Assembly (NCBI RefSeq): GCF_016634425.1
Contig: NZ_JAEPES010000001.1
Coordinates: 1,061,183-1,125,182 of the forward strand
From: Lacisediminihabitans changchengi
Lineage (GTDB): Bacteria; Actinomycetota; Actinomycetes; Actinomycetales; Microbacteriaceae
Length of the DNA stretch: 64,000 nt
Direction of reading: 5' to 3'
Shown in pieces: positions 15,994-25,225 of this stretch. The position numbers and the translations under genes are program-made. The stretch's first letter is position 1; the number at the start of each line of letters is the position of its first letter. The notes beneath the pieces were generated by a model. It made no database searches, was not told where the DNA came from, and worked only from the letters and a program-made list of their open reading frames with translations.

Positions 15994-18518
15994 GCTGCGG
16001 CCGTGAAGTGAACAGGAGTGATGTTCATCGCGTCGGTAAATTCCGCCAGCGCGAGGGCGTTGTACTGGCGTGCATCGAGTCGCGCGGGCTGGACCTGTCC
16101 GTGCAGGTACTCAGCCATGCCGAGGGCGAGCGCCGCGCTGTCCTGGTCGACGATGTGGATCTCTCCGGGAGGGAGTGCGTCTGTAATCGACGCAAACCTC
16201 ACCGAGACGATCGGTAGTCGCAAAGTCGCGGCCTCCAAGAGCACCATGGGTTGACCCTCGTAGTTGCTCGACAACACGAAGCAATCGGCGGCGGCCATCA
16301 CGGGGACGGGGTTGGCCAGGTGACCGACCAGGAAGACGGATGAACTCAGGCCGAGGTGATCGATCTGCTTCTGCAATGCGGACTCCAGCGGTCCGTATCC
16401 GATGATCAGCAGCCGGGCCTCGGGTGCTGTCGCATGCAGAGCAGCGAAACTATCAATCAGCCGCGCATGGTTCTTCTCCGTGGAGTACCGCCCGACGGTG
16501 ACAAACCATCGCCCGTCCCGGGGCCGGGTGAACTCGCCGAGCCACGGCGGGGTGTGGGAGGCGCCGTCTGCGTCGATCGTGGTCACCGATTGCTCGAGGT
16601 CGTCGGCCGCCATCGAGAGGATGCGGGCCGAATCGATCAGATTGCGGCTCGTCACGAAGACGCTCGGGTCGAGGGTGTACCTGCGTTCGAGCGACCGTCG
16701 ATTCACCGCCGCGAGGCTGGGCGACACCGAGACTAGGCGGTCGTATTGCGAATACAACGCGAAGACCGCGGGAAGTGAGCGTCGCATCCGCCGGCGCCCC
16801 TTGATCACCCGATGCTCCTCAGCGGCCATGTCGTTGTGCAGCCAGATCAGCCGCTCTGCGCCGGGGGAGTGGAGCAGCAGCGTGGCCCAGAACGAGCTGT
16901 ATCCGCTGAAGTCCGCGACCACATCGAAACTCATGTCGCCGAAGGTGCGTCGCCACTCGTCGGCCCACAGCGCTGCCTGGCCTGGCACGGTGTGGTGAAG
17001 GTCAGGGAGGCCGCGTCGCTCCGCCGTCTCCCGTCGGAAGTGGGGGAGTTTGTGGCCGTTCATCCCGCCGGAGCGATGGAATTGCCGTATTCGAGGATCG
17101 ATGCGCGCCTGATTCGCTCGCTGGTCTGCGCTGCGCGGGCGCTGGATCACGATGGAGACATCGACGCTGTCGTGATCGATCGCAGTGAGCAGATTGAGAG
17201 CTGAACTGGTGATCCCGTTCGATCGCATACCTCCAAGGTGGAGCAGCACCCGCGTCCGCGCGTCGTCCGAGATGCGAAACACCCGGCGCAGGTCGGTGTG
17301 GCCGCGGAAGATCACATCGACGACGCGGCGGGATGCGCCACCGTCCTCTCGTGCCACGAACCGCTCTTTCCAGACCTCGTAATTGGGGTGGGGCACCACA
17401 GGAGTACCGTCGCCCGCCGACCGCGCGATCTGGTCGGCGACCTGCGCGAGCTGCGACACCACCGGTCCCGGCAGTTCGTCGGGGGCGAAGTAGGTTCCGC
17501 GCGACCCGGTGTATTCGGCGGCATCCGGGGTGTAGAAGATGATGGGCAGACCGGTGGCGAGAAAGTCGAAGAAGATCGAGGAGTAGTCCGTGATCAGCTG
17601 ACTCGCCAGCCCCAGAATCGTGTTGGTGGGAATGTCGTTGGGCACGAGAATGCTCTTCAGCTCCGGCTGGGACGCGGCGAAACGGTGCACCACCTGGTGG
17701 GTCTTCAGCAACACCATGTACTCCGATGACCCCAGACGGTCCTGCAGCTCACTCACGGTTGCAAGGAGCGCGTTCGCGTCGTCTTCGGGATTGGCGAAGG
17801 AGTCGCCCTTCCAGGTGGGCGCGTAGAGCACGATGTTGCGGCCATCCAGCTGGATCCCCGCCTCTTCTAGTCGCGCGTGGGCAGCGAGGAAGCAGCCCCG
17901 ATCGAGGAATTGGCGATCGACCCGGGGGTAGCCCTCCTCGACGATCCGCCCGCGAAAGGCACCCCGCAACTTGTATGCACTCTCGTACATCTGCTCGGTC
18001 ATGAAGTGGTTCTGCGAGAGCAGGTAGTCTGCCGCGACGAAGTTCCGGACCGTGTTTGCGGAATCGACGGCACCACCCGGCATGTCGTAGCCCATCTTCT
18101 TCAGCGGTGTTCCGTGCCAGGTGTTGACGTACACCTGGCCGGGACGCTTCGAGAACTCGATCGGGAAGGTCGCGTTGTTGATGAGGTATCCGCTCGTCGC
18201 GAGCGCACGGAAGTACCGGCCCGAGCGGTATTTCACGAAGCGCACGCGGCGGTCGTGAGCGAACTCCCTGCGGATCTCATCGTGTCCAGCCCCGGCGAGC
18301 ACCCAGATGTGACGAATGTCGCTCAGATCGGGAGAGCGGATGATCTCGCGGAACATGGCTTCCGGATTATCAAGCACCCCGTTTCCGGCGAACGACTCGT
18401 ACATGACCGTTCGCGGACGAAGGGGCGCCCTCGCCGCCCACGCCCGCAGTTCCGCCTGGGCAGCGCGCCGGACTCGACGCAACACCCGTGCGATCGTTCG
18501 CTGTGTCGTGGTGAGCAT
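15990..18518 (-). CDS. Fusion of CDP-glycerol glycerophosphotransferase-like and GT4-type glycosyltransferase domains
   Basis: 842 residues from ATG 18518 behind GGAGGAAAGA. Residues about 40-400 match the TagB/TagF family: YVNTWHGTPLKKMGYDMPGG, ADYLLSQNHFMTEQMYES, EEGYPRVDRQF and ITDYSSIFFDFLATGLPIIF. Residues about 430-840 are a GT-B glycosyltransferase: LLHLGGMRSNGITSSALNLL, TVGRYSTEKNHARLIDSF, LLIIGYGPLESALQ and SSNYEGQPMVLLEAATLRLP. The first half normally adds glycerol- or polyol-phosphate to wall teichoic-acid-like polymers; the second adds a sugar. Joining them suggests one protein that elongates and decorates a polyol-phosphate polymer. Coupled to the PAP2 gene downstream. Confidence 0.88.
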   Translation of the reverse strand: MLTTTQRTIARVLRRVRRAAQAELRAWAARAPLRPRTVMYESFAGNGVLDNPEAMFREIIRSPDLSDIRHIWVLAGAGHDEIRREFAHDRRVRFVKYRSGRYFRALATSGYLINNATFPIEFSKRPGQVYVNTWHGTPLKKMGYDMPGGAVDSANTVRNFVAADYLLSQNHFMTEQMYESAYKLRGAFRGRIVEEGYPRVDRQFLDRGCFLAAHARLEEAGIQLDGRNIVLYAPTWKGDSFANPEDDANALLATVSELQDRLGSSEYMVLLKTHQVVHRFAASQPELKSILVPNDIPTNTILGLASQLITDYSSIFFDFLATGLPIIFYTPDAAEYTGSRGTYFAPDELPGPVVSQLAQVADQIARSAGDGTPVVPHPNYEVWKERFVAREDGGASRRVVDVIFRGHTDLRRVFRISDDARTRVLLHLGGMRSNGITSSALNLLTAIDHDSVDVSIVIQRPRSADQRANQARIDPRIRQFHRSGGMNGHKLPHFRRETAERRGLPDLHHTVPGQAALWADEWRRTFGDMSFDVVADFSGYSSFWATLLLHSPGAERLIWLHNDMAAEEHRVIKGRRRMRRSLPAVFALYSQYDRLVSVSPSLAAVNRRSLERRYTLDPSVFVTSRNLIDSARILSMAADDLEQSVTTIDADGASHTPPWLGEFTRPRDGRWFVTVGRYSTEKNHARLIDSFAALHATAPEARLLIIGYGPLESALQKQIDHLGLSSSVFLVGHLANPVPVMAAADCFVLSSNYEGQPMVLLEAATLRLPIVSVRFASITDALPPGEIHIVDQDSAALALGMAEYLHGQVQPARLDARQYNALALAEFTDAMNITPVHFTAAA

Positions 18519-18598
18519 TCTTTCCTCCGCGAGAGGTCGATTCCTCTACGAGCGCGAGTCTCACCCGACCGATCACAGACGGCTATAAGAAAGCTCCC

Positions 18599-20125
18599 TC
18601 AGCGGGTGAATCCCATAATGACGCTTCGATGGGTCCGCACAGAGGTCCGCTGGGTGAAACCGAGTGACTCGAGTTCAGAGATTCCTGCTGTATCCATATG
18701 CCCGGGCAGTGCGTACTCGACCATCCAGATTCTGGTGATGCCAGAGAGCCTGCCGAGCCGGTTGGCTTCGGCAACCGTGTATGTGCTGTCGAACCACGTC
18801 GTGTTCTGCGAGTACGGGGTTTTCAGAGTGATGTCGTCGAGACCCGTGAATCCCGCCGGATACACGTCGAACGCGAGCCGTGTTCTTCGAGATGGCCGCG
18901 ACGAATCGTCGAAAGCCACCGCATCTCCCGGCTGAGCGAGGGAGCGGATATCAGCGCTGATCACCGCCCAATCGCTGTTGTTCTTCGCGTACGGGCCACG
19001 CTGCTGCACCCATCCGGGGATCGCCACGGCAACGATCGCCGCGCAGGCGAGCGCGATGAGCGGCACGCGACGATGGGCGAGCCGGATGACACCGATCGCC
19101 ATCATCAACGCCGCGGCTGGCGCGCACATCGACAGGTAACGAGCGGTGAAATCCGGTATGAGCAGACGGCTCGAGACCAGGAGCACGCTCGGCACGAATA
19201 GCCACGCTCCGATCACCACGGTTGGCGACAGCGAGTGGTCGCCGTTCGACAGACCCCGGGCCCGGCGCGCGACTACATCGCGGGTGAAGAAGGCGACGGC
19301 TGCGATGATCGCCACCCACGCCACGACGGCGAACGAGGTCATCCCGAACCAGACGGTCACGAACAGCGAGTAGAAGTCGGTGGTGACCCGATCGGCGAGA
19401 AAACCGATCTGCGAGTGCTCGAAGATGCCGGCCACGACCAGGGGGGACACGACGATGACGACAACGACCATGGTGCGCGCCCACGGACGGATCAGCGGTC
19501 GCGTACGGGCGCTGACGAGCAGTACGGCAAGGTGCGCGATAGCAATGAGGGCCAGGTAGAGGAAGAGGTAGATCCCGACGGCCAGAACAGTGCCGTAGAC
19601 GATCCACTGCCGGCGTCGCCGACGTTCGCTCCGCAGGATCGACACGAACACGATCGTCAACCAGGTCGCGGCGGCGGCGGTGAAGGCATACGACCGGGCT
19701 TCGTCGCCCATTCCGGTCACCCGGGGCAGCACCGCACAGATCATCCCGCCGACGACGCCCACCGTGAGCGAGTCCAGCCTGGTGCCGAGAACGACGACGC
19801 CGGCGACGCAGACGCCGATCGCGACTGCGCTCGGGAACCGTACCGAGAACGGGGATGCCCCGAAGAGTTCGATCCAGAAATGGAGCCCGAGATAGTAGGT
19901 GGCGTGAACCGCGTCAACATGGCCGAGCATGGCGAACAAGCTGGGAATCGACCGCTGGGCAGAGAGCACACTGGCCGCCTCATCGCCCCATAACGACGGG
20001 ATCCACGACCCGCTCACGGAGACGGCCGCCGCGCACAGTCCCACAAGCACGGCGAGCAGCGGCATCCGTCGGGCCACGCCGAGCCCGATCGCGGTGGGGG
20101 CGAGGCGTTCTCGAGTGAGTGCCAT
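18599..20125 (-). CDS. GT39-like polytopic membrane glycosyltransferase
   Basis: 508 residues from ATG 20125; a GTG one codon earlier is possible. Ten or more hydrophobic segments are visible. The first external loop has LWGDEAASVLSAQ, the acidic pair typical of the dolichyl-phosphate-mannose mannosyltransferase-like superfamily, then YLGLHFWIELFGASPFSVRF. The C-terminal soluble part (about residues 385-508) ends with the SELESLGFTQRTSVRTHRS region. It probably transfers a sugar from a polyprenyl carrier to an external acceptor. It lies about 80 nt upstream of the glycerophosphotransferase fusion on the same strand, so both may build the same envelope glycan. Confidence 0.8.
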   Translation of the reverse strand: MALTRERLAPTAIGLGVARRMPLLAVLVGLCAAAVSVSGSWIPSLWGDEAASVLSAQRSIPSLFAMLGHVDAVHATYYLGLHFWIELFGASPFSVRFPSAVAIGVCVAGVVVLGTRLDSLTVGVVGGMICAVLPRVTGMGDEARSYAFTAAAATWLTIVFVSILRSERRRRRQWIVYGTVLAVGIYLFLYLALIAIAHLAVLLVSARTRPLIRPWARTMVVVVIVVSPLVVAGIFEHSQIGFLADRVTTDFYSLFVTVWFGMTSFAVVAWVAIIAAVAFFTRDVVARRARGLSNGDHSLSPTVVIGAWLFVPSVLLVSSRLLIPDFTARYLSMCAPAAALMMAIGVIRLAHRRVPLIALACAAIVAVAIPGWVQQRGPYAKNNSDWAVISADIRSLAQPGDAVAFDDSSRPSRRTRLAFDVYPAGFTGLDDITLKTPYSQNTTWFDSTYTVAEANRLGRLSGITRIWMVEYALPGHMDTAGISELESLGFTQRTSVRTHRSVIMGFTR

Positions 20126-20183
20126 CACGCCAGCACAGTCGGGTGCCTCTCAGAAAGCTCGAAGAATGTCGGATCTGCTGCGT

Positions 20184-21188
20184 TCAGCGCGCCAGGGGGA
20201 TGAGCAACTCGATCTCCGTCCCCTGGGCAGAGGTCGCGGAGACGGTGGCCCGTCCGCCCACCCGTTCAACGGTGTCACGAACCAGCGACAGGCCGATCCC
20301 GAAGCCCGTGCGGCTGGTGCCTCCGCCATCGACAGACGAGCCCGAGCGGGCGAATCGATCGAAAATCCTCGCCGGCTCGATGCCCTGGATTCCGGCGCCC
20401 TCGTCGCGCACAGCGAGGCGAGCCATCCCTTTCTGCTCGGTCAGCGACACCGTCACCGTGGAACCCGGCGGCGCGAAGTCCAGAGCGTTGTCGAGCAAAG
20501 CGACGAGGCATCGATGGATGCTCGCTGGCGGCACCATCGTCGACAGTTGCGTCGTGTCGACCAGGCTGATCGTTACATGCTTATCCGCGGCGAGAACCCG
20601 CATCGAATTCACGGCCAGTACGGCGACGGGGTTGACCGCGACGGGCTCGGGATCGCCGTTCGGTACGGCCTCGGCCGACACCAACAGGTCGTTGACGATC
20701 TCGATCAGCGTCTTAGCGTCTTGTCGCAACTCGGACACGATCTCGGTCGAACGATCCTGCGGCGTGAGGCCGCGCTGGAGCAACTGGAGGCGAGCATCGA
20801 GCACTGCCAAGGGGGTTCGCAGCTCGTGGCTGGCATCGGCGACAAACGCACGTTGGCTGCGGAGGGCGTCGCCCAGCGGCCGCACCGCCCTCCGTGTGGC
20901 GAAGATGCTCATGGCTGCGGCCAGCAGAATGGCCACCACGCCGATCACGATGCCCGCCATCAGAATATCGATCCCCCCGATGTCGATCGTGGTCTCGTGC
21001 GGGCCGTTCCGGTCAAATAGTTTGGCTGCGGGAATGTGTCTCAGCACGAAGACGAGCGCCGCGACGAGAACTCCGATCACGAGAATTGCTGACGCCACTG
21101 TGATCTGAGCGCCGACCACTCGCGCGGCTCGACGCACCGCCCGCGCGTCGGCGTCGATGAGTTGACCGTTCGACCGACTCGCTTTCAC
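20184..21188 (-). CDS. Sensor histidine kinase
   Basis: 334 residues from GTG 21188, which overlaps the regulator's stop as GTGA. A longer frame to 21449 is only the regulator read in another frame. Two membrane segments (about residues 28-50 and 75-98) enclose a very short external loop of about 25 residues. The H-box is FVADASHELRTPLAVLD; the ATPase domain has LLDNALDFAP, DEGAGIQG, FDRFARSG and GFGIGLSLVRDT. With so small a loop it may sense a membrane or protein-contact signal. It pairs with the OmpR regulator encoded just upstream. Confidence 0.9.
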   Translation of the reverse strand: MKASRSNGQLIDADARAVRRAARVVGAQITVASAILVIGVLVAALVFVLRHIPAAKLFDRNGPHETTIDIGGIDILMAGIVIGVVAILLAAAMSIFATRRAVRPLGDALRSQRAFVADASHELRTPLAVLDARLQLLQRGLTPQDRSTEIVSELRQDAKTLIEIVNDLLVSAEAVPNGDPEPVAVNPVAVLAVNSMRVLAADKHVTISLVDTTQLSTMVPPASIHRCLVALLDNALDFAPPGSTVTVSLTEQKGMARLAVRDEGAGIQGIEPARIFDRFARSGSSVDGGGTSRTGFGIGLSLVRDTVERVGGRATVSATSAQGTEIELLIPLAR

Positions 21189-21847
21189 AGCGCGCCCAAG
21201 CGGTAGCCCTGCCCGCGCACGGTCGTGATCAGGTCGGGATCGGTCTTGCGACGGACGTAGTGAACGTAGGTGTCGACGGTGCCGGGCAGGTCGCTCTCGT
21301 CGAACACCTGACGCAGGATCTGTTCCCTGCTGTACGTGCGCTGCGGATTCTCGGCGAAGAGGCGCAGCAGGGCGTTTTCCCGTTCGGTGAGGATCATGCG
21401 GCCTTCGTAGGGAGAGTAGACGGTGCGACTCTCCGGGTAGAACTCCCACAGCCCGATGCGCACGAAGGGGCCCTCTCCGGTGAACACCCGGCGGATCGCG
21501 CGGAGTCGGGCGAACAATTCATCGAACTCGAACGGTTTCACGAGGTAGTCGTTCGCCCCCGCATCCAGCCCCTGCACTTTGTCGTGGATGGTGCCAAGCG
21601 CGGTGAGAATCAACATGGGCGTCGTCACGCCCTTCTTTCGAAGAGCCTCGATGAGCTCCAGGCCGTCCAGGTTGGGCAATCGCCTGTCCACTACCATCGC
21701 CTCGAAATCGCTCGAGAGCGCCAAATCCAGAGCCTCCCTGCCGTCGTCGACGAGGGTGACCTCATAGACCTCCTCCAGAACCTGCCGCATGACTGCTCCC
21801 AACTTGGAGTCGTCCTCGACGAGGAGCAGACGCGGTCGGATGTCCAT
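21185..21847 (-). CDS. OmpR-family response regulator
   Basis: 220 residues from ATG 21847. Receiver: VEDDSKLG pocket, phospho-acceptor Asp in MVVDRRLPNLDG, Lys in LVKPFEF. Winged-helix output domain: LTERENALLRLFAENPQRTY, SREQILRQVF, VHYVRRKTDPD and the ending TTVRGQGYRLG. Translationally coupled to the kinase. Divergent from the DUF2079 gene across 117 bp that contain a perfect dyad at 21921-21937, a candidate operator. Confidence 0.92.
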   Translation of the reverse strand: MDIRPRLLLVEDDSKLGAVMRQVLEEVYEVTLVDDGREALDLALSSDFEAMVVDRRLPNLDGLELIEALRKKGVTTPMLILTALGTIHDKVQGLDAGANDYLVKPFEFDELFARLRAIRRVFTGEGPFVRIGLWEFYPESRTVYSPYEGRMILTERENALLRLFAENPQRTYSREQILRQVFDESDLPGTVDTYVHYVRRKTDPDLITTVRGQGYRLGAL

Positions 21848-21920
21848 AGTGAAGTGTCCCTAAATTGAGTCCACGCTAACAGCGGTAATTTTGTGCACCA
21901 CACAAGCGCGACTGAGCCGC

Positions 21921-21937
21921 GAAATCTGAGAGATTTC
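21921..21937. promoter_or_regulatory. Perfect dyad between divergent genes
   Basis: GAAATCT-GAG-AGATTTC: 7-bp arms with a 3-bp centre, A/T-rich against the local G/C background. It sits 28 bp before the DUF2079 start and 74 bp before the OmpR-regulator start. It could be an operator for that regulator or for an unlinked repressor; a transcript hairpin is the alternative. Confidence 0.45.
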
Positions 21938-21964
21938 TGCGACCCCCCGGATCACTGTGGCCCC

Positions 21965-23386
21965 ATGTACCGCCACGCCCCCCGCCTGCGCCGACTGGTC
22001 ACGCGAGGGCACCAGAACGTCCGCATCGCGGTGCGTCGCGATTTCATCGCGATCGTCTTCGTGCTCGGTCTGTTCGCCATGTACTCGACGCTGGCCGTAC
22101 GACGGCAGCTGACCTTCCACACCGCCGGATGGGATCTCGGGATCTTCGAACAGGCGGTGCGCAACTACTCCCTGCTCCGAGCACCTATCTCGCTCCTGAA
22201 GGGCGCTGACGTCAACCTCCTCGGCGACCACTTCCATCCGATCCTGATGGTGCTTGCCCCCCTCTATGCCATCGCGCCGAGCCCCGTGACGCTGCTCGTC
22301 GCGCAGTCGTTTCTCTTCGCGCTAGCAGCGTGGCCCTTAGTCGCCTGGGCGAGAACCGCACTCGGTCGCTGGCCGGCCGTCTGTGTCGGGCTCGGGTACG
22401 GTTTCTCCTTCGGAATCGCCGCAGCCGCCGGGTTCGACTTTCACGAGATCGCCTTCGCCGTTCCACTTATCGCCTTCTCGCTGAGCGCGCTGGGGCGGGG
22501 GCGGCTCGGTGGAGCGGCGATCTGGGCGCTTCCGCTCGTGCTGGTCAAGGAGGATCTTGGCCTCTCCGTCGTCGCCGTGATCGGCTGCCTGATCTTCTGT
22601 CGCGGACGACACCAACTCGGCGTGTCCGTGGCCATCATCGGCGCGGCGGCGAGCATCCTCGAGATCCTCGTCATCCTTCCCGCCATCAACGGCTCGGGGG
22701 GATACCACTACTGGGCGAAAGTCTCGAAAGAGCCGCTCCTGCAGGTGCTGGGGACGGATGCGGGAGGCAAGTTGCTGACGCTTCTCGCCACGATCGCGAT
22801 CACCGGGTTCCTCGCCCTCCGTTCACCGCTGGTGCTGGCGGCCGTGCCCACGTTGCTCTGGCGGTTCGCCAGTAACGACCCCAGCTACTGGGGCACGAAC
22901 TACCACTACAGCGCCGTTGTTATGCCGGTAGTGTTCGCCGCGATGATCGACGGGGGCACTCGCATCCGTGCAGTGGATTCCCCGACAGCGCGCGGAGTCG
23001 TTCGCGGCGCACTCGCGCTATCTCTGATCGTGACCGCGATGCTGATTCCCTCGCACGCGCTCGCTCAACTCGTGACCCCCACGCTCTGGCAACCCAACCC
23101 TCGCGCCTCGGCGATCGACACGGCGCTGGCGATGATCCCGTCGGGGGCGTCAGTGTCCGCGTCGGATGACCTCGTTCCGCAGCTCACCTCCCGTGACGAT
23201 GTCACCCTGTTCGGGCTGCTCCCGGCGGGCATGGACACCCCGACCTGGATCGTGGTGGATCCGCATTCCACACGACACTTCGCGGTAACCCGCAAGGCGG
23301 AGCATCGCGATCTACTTTCTGCGCAGCGACATGACTATCGCGTCGTGTTCGCCCGCGACGGCATCACGCTGCTTAGGCGCACCTGA
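21965..23386 (+). CDS. DUF2079 polytopic membrane protein
   Basis: 473 residues from ATG 21965; the frame extends to 21893 but that part is not conserved-looking and overlaps the dyad. About ten membrane helices. The family signature is clear: HTAGWDLGIFEQAVRN, LLGDHFHPILMVLAPLYA and AAGFDFHEIAFAVPLIAF, then KEDLGLSVV and the NGSGGYHYWAKV loop. DUF2079 proteins are predicted membrane glycosyltransferases of the GT-C type with unknown donors and acceptors. It could use the same lipid-linked sugars as the GT39-like proteins in this window. Confidence 0.85.
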   Translation: MYRHAPRLRRLVTRGHQNVRIAVRRDFIAIVFVLGLFAMYSTLAVRRQLTFHTAGWDLGIFEQAVRNYSLLRAPISLLKGADVNLLGDHFHPILMVLAPLYAIAPSPVTLLVAQSFLFALAAWPLVAWARTALGRWPAVCVGLGYGFSFGIAAAAGFDFHEIAFAVPLIAFSLSALGRGRLGGAAIWALPLVLVKEDLGLSVVAVIGCLIFCRGRHQLGVSVAIIGAAASILEILVILPAINGSGGYHYWAKVSKEPLLQVLGTDAGGKLLTLLATIAITGFLALRSPLVLAAVPTLLWRFASNDPSYWGTNYHYSAVVMPVVFAAMIDGGTRIRAVDSPTARGVVRGALALSLIVTAMLIPSHALAQLVTPTLWQPNPRASAIDTALAMIPSGASVSASDDLVPQLTSRDDVTLFGLLPAGMDTPTWIVVDPHSTRHFAVTRKAEHRDLLSAQRHDYRVVFARDGITLLRRT

Positions 23387-23454
23387 CCACTCCGATGAGC
23401 ACCCGAGTCTGTTGATGAGTGATTTCTTACGCGCGATAGTCGACACTGAAGACC

Positions 23455-24099
23455 ATGAACCTCTCGGAACTCCTGCTGACGATCGCCTCGTCTCCGTGGG
23501 CGTTCGTGGTTCTGGCCACGCTGCTCATCGTCGACGGGTTCTTCCCGCTGGTTCCCGGCGAGACGACTGTCGTCATACTGACGAGCCTCGGAGCGGCGGG
23601 CCTCGGGCCATCACCTCTCGCGGTGCTTCTCGTCTCCATCGCGGCGACCATGGTCGGCGACGGGGTGGCGTTTTGGATTGGGAGGGCGGTCGGCACCGAC
23701 CGGTGGGGTTGGATGCGCCGACCCCGTATTTCTCGGGCTCTCACGTGGGCGGCGGGACGGATCGAGAAGCATCCGGCGGCCGCGTTGATCGGTGCGAAGT
23801 TCTTGCCATACGCCCGGGTCGCGGTGACCATGACCGCCGGCGCGACGGGCTTGTCGACGCGACGGTATCTGCCCCTCTCGCTTGCCGCGTCATCTCTCTA
23901 CACCGGCTACCACGTGCTGGTCGCGAGCGTGGCAGGCGCAGCCCTCGCCGCCAATCCACTCGCGGGAGTGGCTGTCTCTCTCGGGGTGGGTGCGCTGCTC
24001 TCGGCTACTATCGCCGCGGTGCAGCGGCTGCGTTCGCGTCGAGAGCGAGGACTCTCCGTCGACCGGCCCACCCGACTGCCGGGCGATGCGAACGCCTGA
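23455..24099 (+). CDS. DedA/VTT-family membrane protein
   Basis: 214 residues from ATG 23455. DedA family features: LLIVDGFFPLVPGETTVVIL near the start with the conserved PGE, GDGVAFWIGRAVG, and the FLPYARVAVTMTAGATGLS segment with the key Arg. Several DedA proteins flip or recycle polyprenyl-phosphate and phospholipids. The nearby envelope glycosyltransferases fit such a role. The C-terminus is a basic cytoplasmic tail. Confidence 0.85.
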   Translation: MNLSELLLTIASSPWAFVVLATLLIVDGFFPLVPGETTVVILTSLGAAGLGPSPLAVLLVSIAATMVGDGVAFWIGRAVGTDRWGWMRRPRISRALTWAAGRIEKHPAAALIGAKFLPYARVAVTMTAGATGLSTRRYLPLSLAASSLYTGYHVLVASVAGAALAANPLAGVAVSLGVGALLSATIAAVQRLRSRRERGLSVDRPTRLPGDANA

Positions 24100-24189
24100 T
24101 CGACGGCCTGCCGCTCTGCCGGTGAATTAGTGGTTTCTTAGACGTGGCCCGGTTGGGTTTCTCTCGCACCAACGACTGGAGAGAACAGA

Positions 24190-24402
24190 ATGCCGCTGAC
24201 CACGACAACGCCCGGGTGGATCACGACGGTCGTGTTCGCGGCTGCGCTGCCCGCGACCGTCGTGGCCTGGTCCCGCAGGGAGGGAACCCTGTCGATTCAC
24301 TCGATCACCAGCTCCGTGCGCGAACGCATTCCGTCGCGCCGGGTGCCCCTGAGCACCGGTGCAGCGCCGTCCGGCTTCGGTCCGATCCAGGGAGTGGAGT
24401 GA
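24190..24402 (+). CDS. Short COG4705-like fragment, remnant of a second copy
   Basis: 70 residues from ATG 24190 with a GGAGAG site 9 nt before it. One hydrophobic segment is followed by RREGTLSIHSITSSVRERIPSRR. The next gene contains RRIEGTLSIHSITSRRREVF after a similar hydrophobic segment, so this is a partial copy of that module. It ends 1 nt inside the next gene's start region (GTGA overlap), so it is still arranged as a coupled gene. Either a decayed tandem duplicate after an internal deletion, or a small partner subunit. Confidence 0.6.
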   Translation: MPLTTTTPGWITTVVFAAALPATVVAWSRREGTLSIHSITSSVRERIPSRRVPLSTGAAPSGFGPIQGVE

Positions 24403-25166
24403 CAATCGCCAGCAAGGTCCCGCAGATTACCGCCGTCTTCTGGATCGTGAAGGTGCTCACGACGGGCATGGGGGAGACAACGTCGGACTTCCTCGTCACG
24501 CATGGCAACCCCGTCGTCGCGGTGATCGTCTCCGCGGTCGTGTTCGCCGGAGTCTTGGCTGCCCAGTTCGTTACACGGCGCTACATCCCGTGGCTTTACT
24601 GGCTCACCGTCGTCATGGTCAGCGTGTTCGGCACGATGGTCGCGGATGTGACCCACATCGTGTTCGGGGTGCCGTACCTGGCCTCGACCGTGGCGTTCTC
24701 CACCGCCCTCGCCGTGGTGTTCCTTCTCTGGCGCCGGATCGAAGGCACCCTGTCGATCCACAGCATCACCAGTCGTCGACGGGAGGTGTTCTACTGGGCG
24801 ACGGTGCTCTGCACATTCGCCCTGGGCACCGCGGCCGGTGACATGACCGCGACCACTCTGCACCTCGGATACCTCGCCTCTGGCATCCTCTTTGCCATCG
24901 TGATGGCGGTCCCTCTGCTCTCGTACCGGTGGCTCCGGATGAACGCGATCGTCGCGTTTTGGTTCGCCTACATCGTCACCCGGCCGCTTGGTGCATCGTT
25001 CGCCGACTGGGCAGGGGTGTCGCACGTACGGGGCGGACTGGCGCTCGGCACGGGTCCGGTCAGCGCGGTTCTGGCGGGGGTGATCGTGGTGCTCGTCACG
25101 GCCATGACGATCCGGCGGCGGTCATCCGTTTCGTCCGCTGGTCGGCTGACCGCGACAGGGGACTAG
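24399..25166 (+). CDS. COG4705/DUF347-type membrane protein
   Basis: 255 residues from GTG 24399, overlapping the fragment's stop. Eight or so hydrophobic segments arranged as internal repeats. Typical stretches: KVPQITAVFWIVKVLTTGMG, GETTSDFLV and the internal EGTLSIHSIT loop followed by GTAAGDMTATTLHLG, which repeats the first GETTSD pattern. The family has no proven function; a link to manganese homeostasis has been proposed. Last chromosomal gene before the Tn3 element. Confidence 0.78.
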   Translation: MTIASKVPQITAVFWIVKVLTTGMGETTSDFLVTHGNPVVAVIVSAVVFAGVLAAQFVTRRYIPWLYWLTVVMVSVFGTMVADVTHIVFGVPYLASTVAFSTALAVVFLLWRRIEGTLSIHSITSRRREVFYWATVLCTFALGTAAGDMTATTLHLGYLASGILFAIVMAVPLLSYRWLRMNAIVAFWFAYIVTRPLGASFADWAGVSHVRGGLALGTGPVSAVLAGVIVVLVTAMTIRRRSSVSSAGRLTATGD

Positions 25167-25182
25167 GGTCCGCTCCCGGCTG

Positions 25183-25187
25183 CGGTA
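25183..25187. repeat. Left copy of the 5-bp target duplication (CGGTA)
   Basis: CGGTA directly outside the left 38-bp inverted repeat equals CGGTA at 38974-38978 outside the right one. Five base pairs is the normal duplication size for Tn3-family insertion. Caution: both sites lie in GGTAGC repeats, so part of the match could be inherent. Confidence 0.7.
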
Positions 25188-25225
25188 GCGGTAGCTCGTG
25201 AATTCGGAGAAAATCCGACGCTAAG
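25188..25225 (+). repeat. Left terminal inverted repeat of the Tn3-family element
   Basis: 38 bp reading GCGGTAGCTCG, GTGAATTCG and ending ATCCGACGCTAAG. By eye about 31 of 38 positions match the inverted right end. Its outermost bases (GCGG rather than GGGG) deviate and overlap the flanking GGTAGC repeat, so this end may have drifted or been altered by recombination in the tract. Confidence 0.85.
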
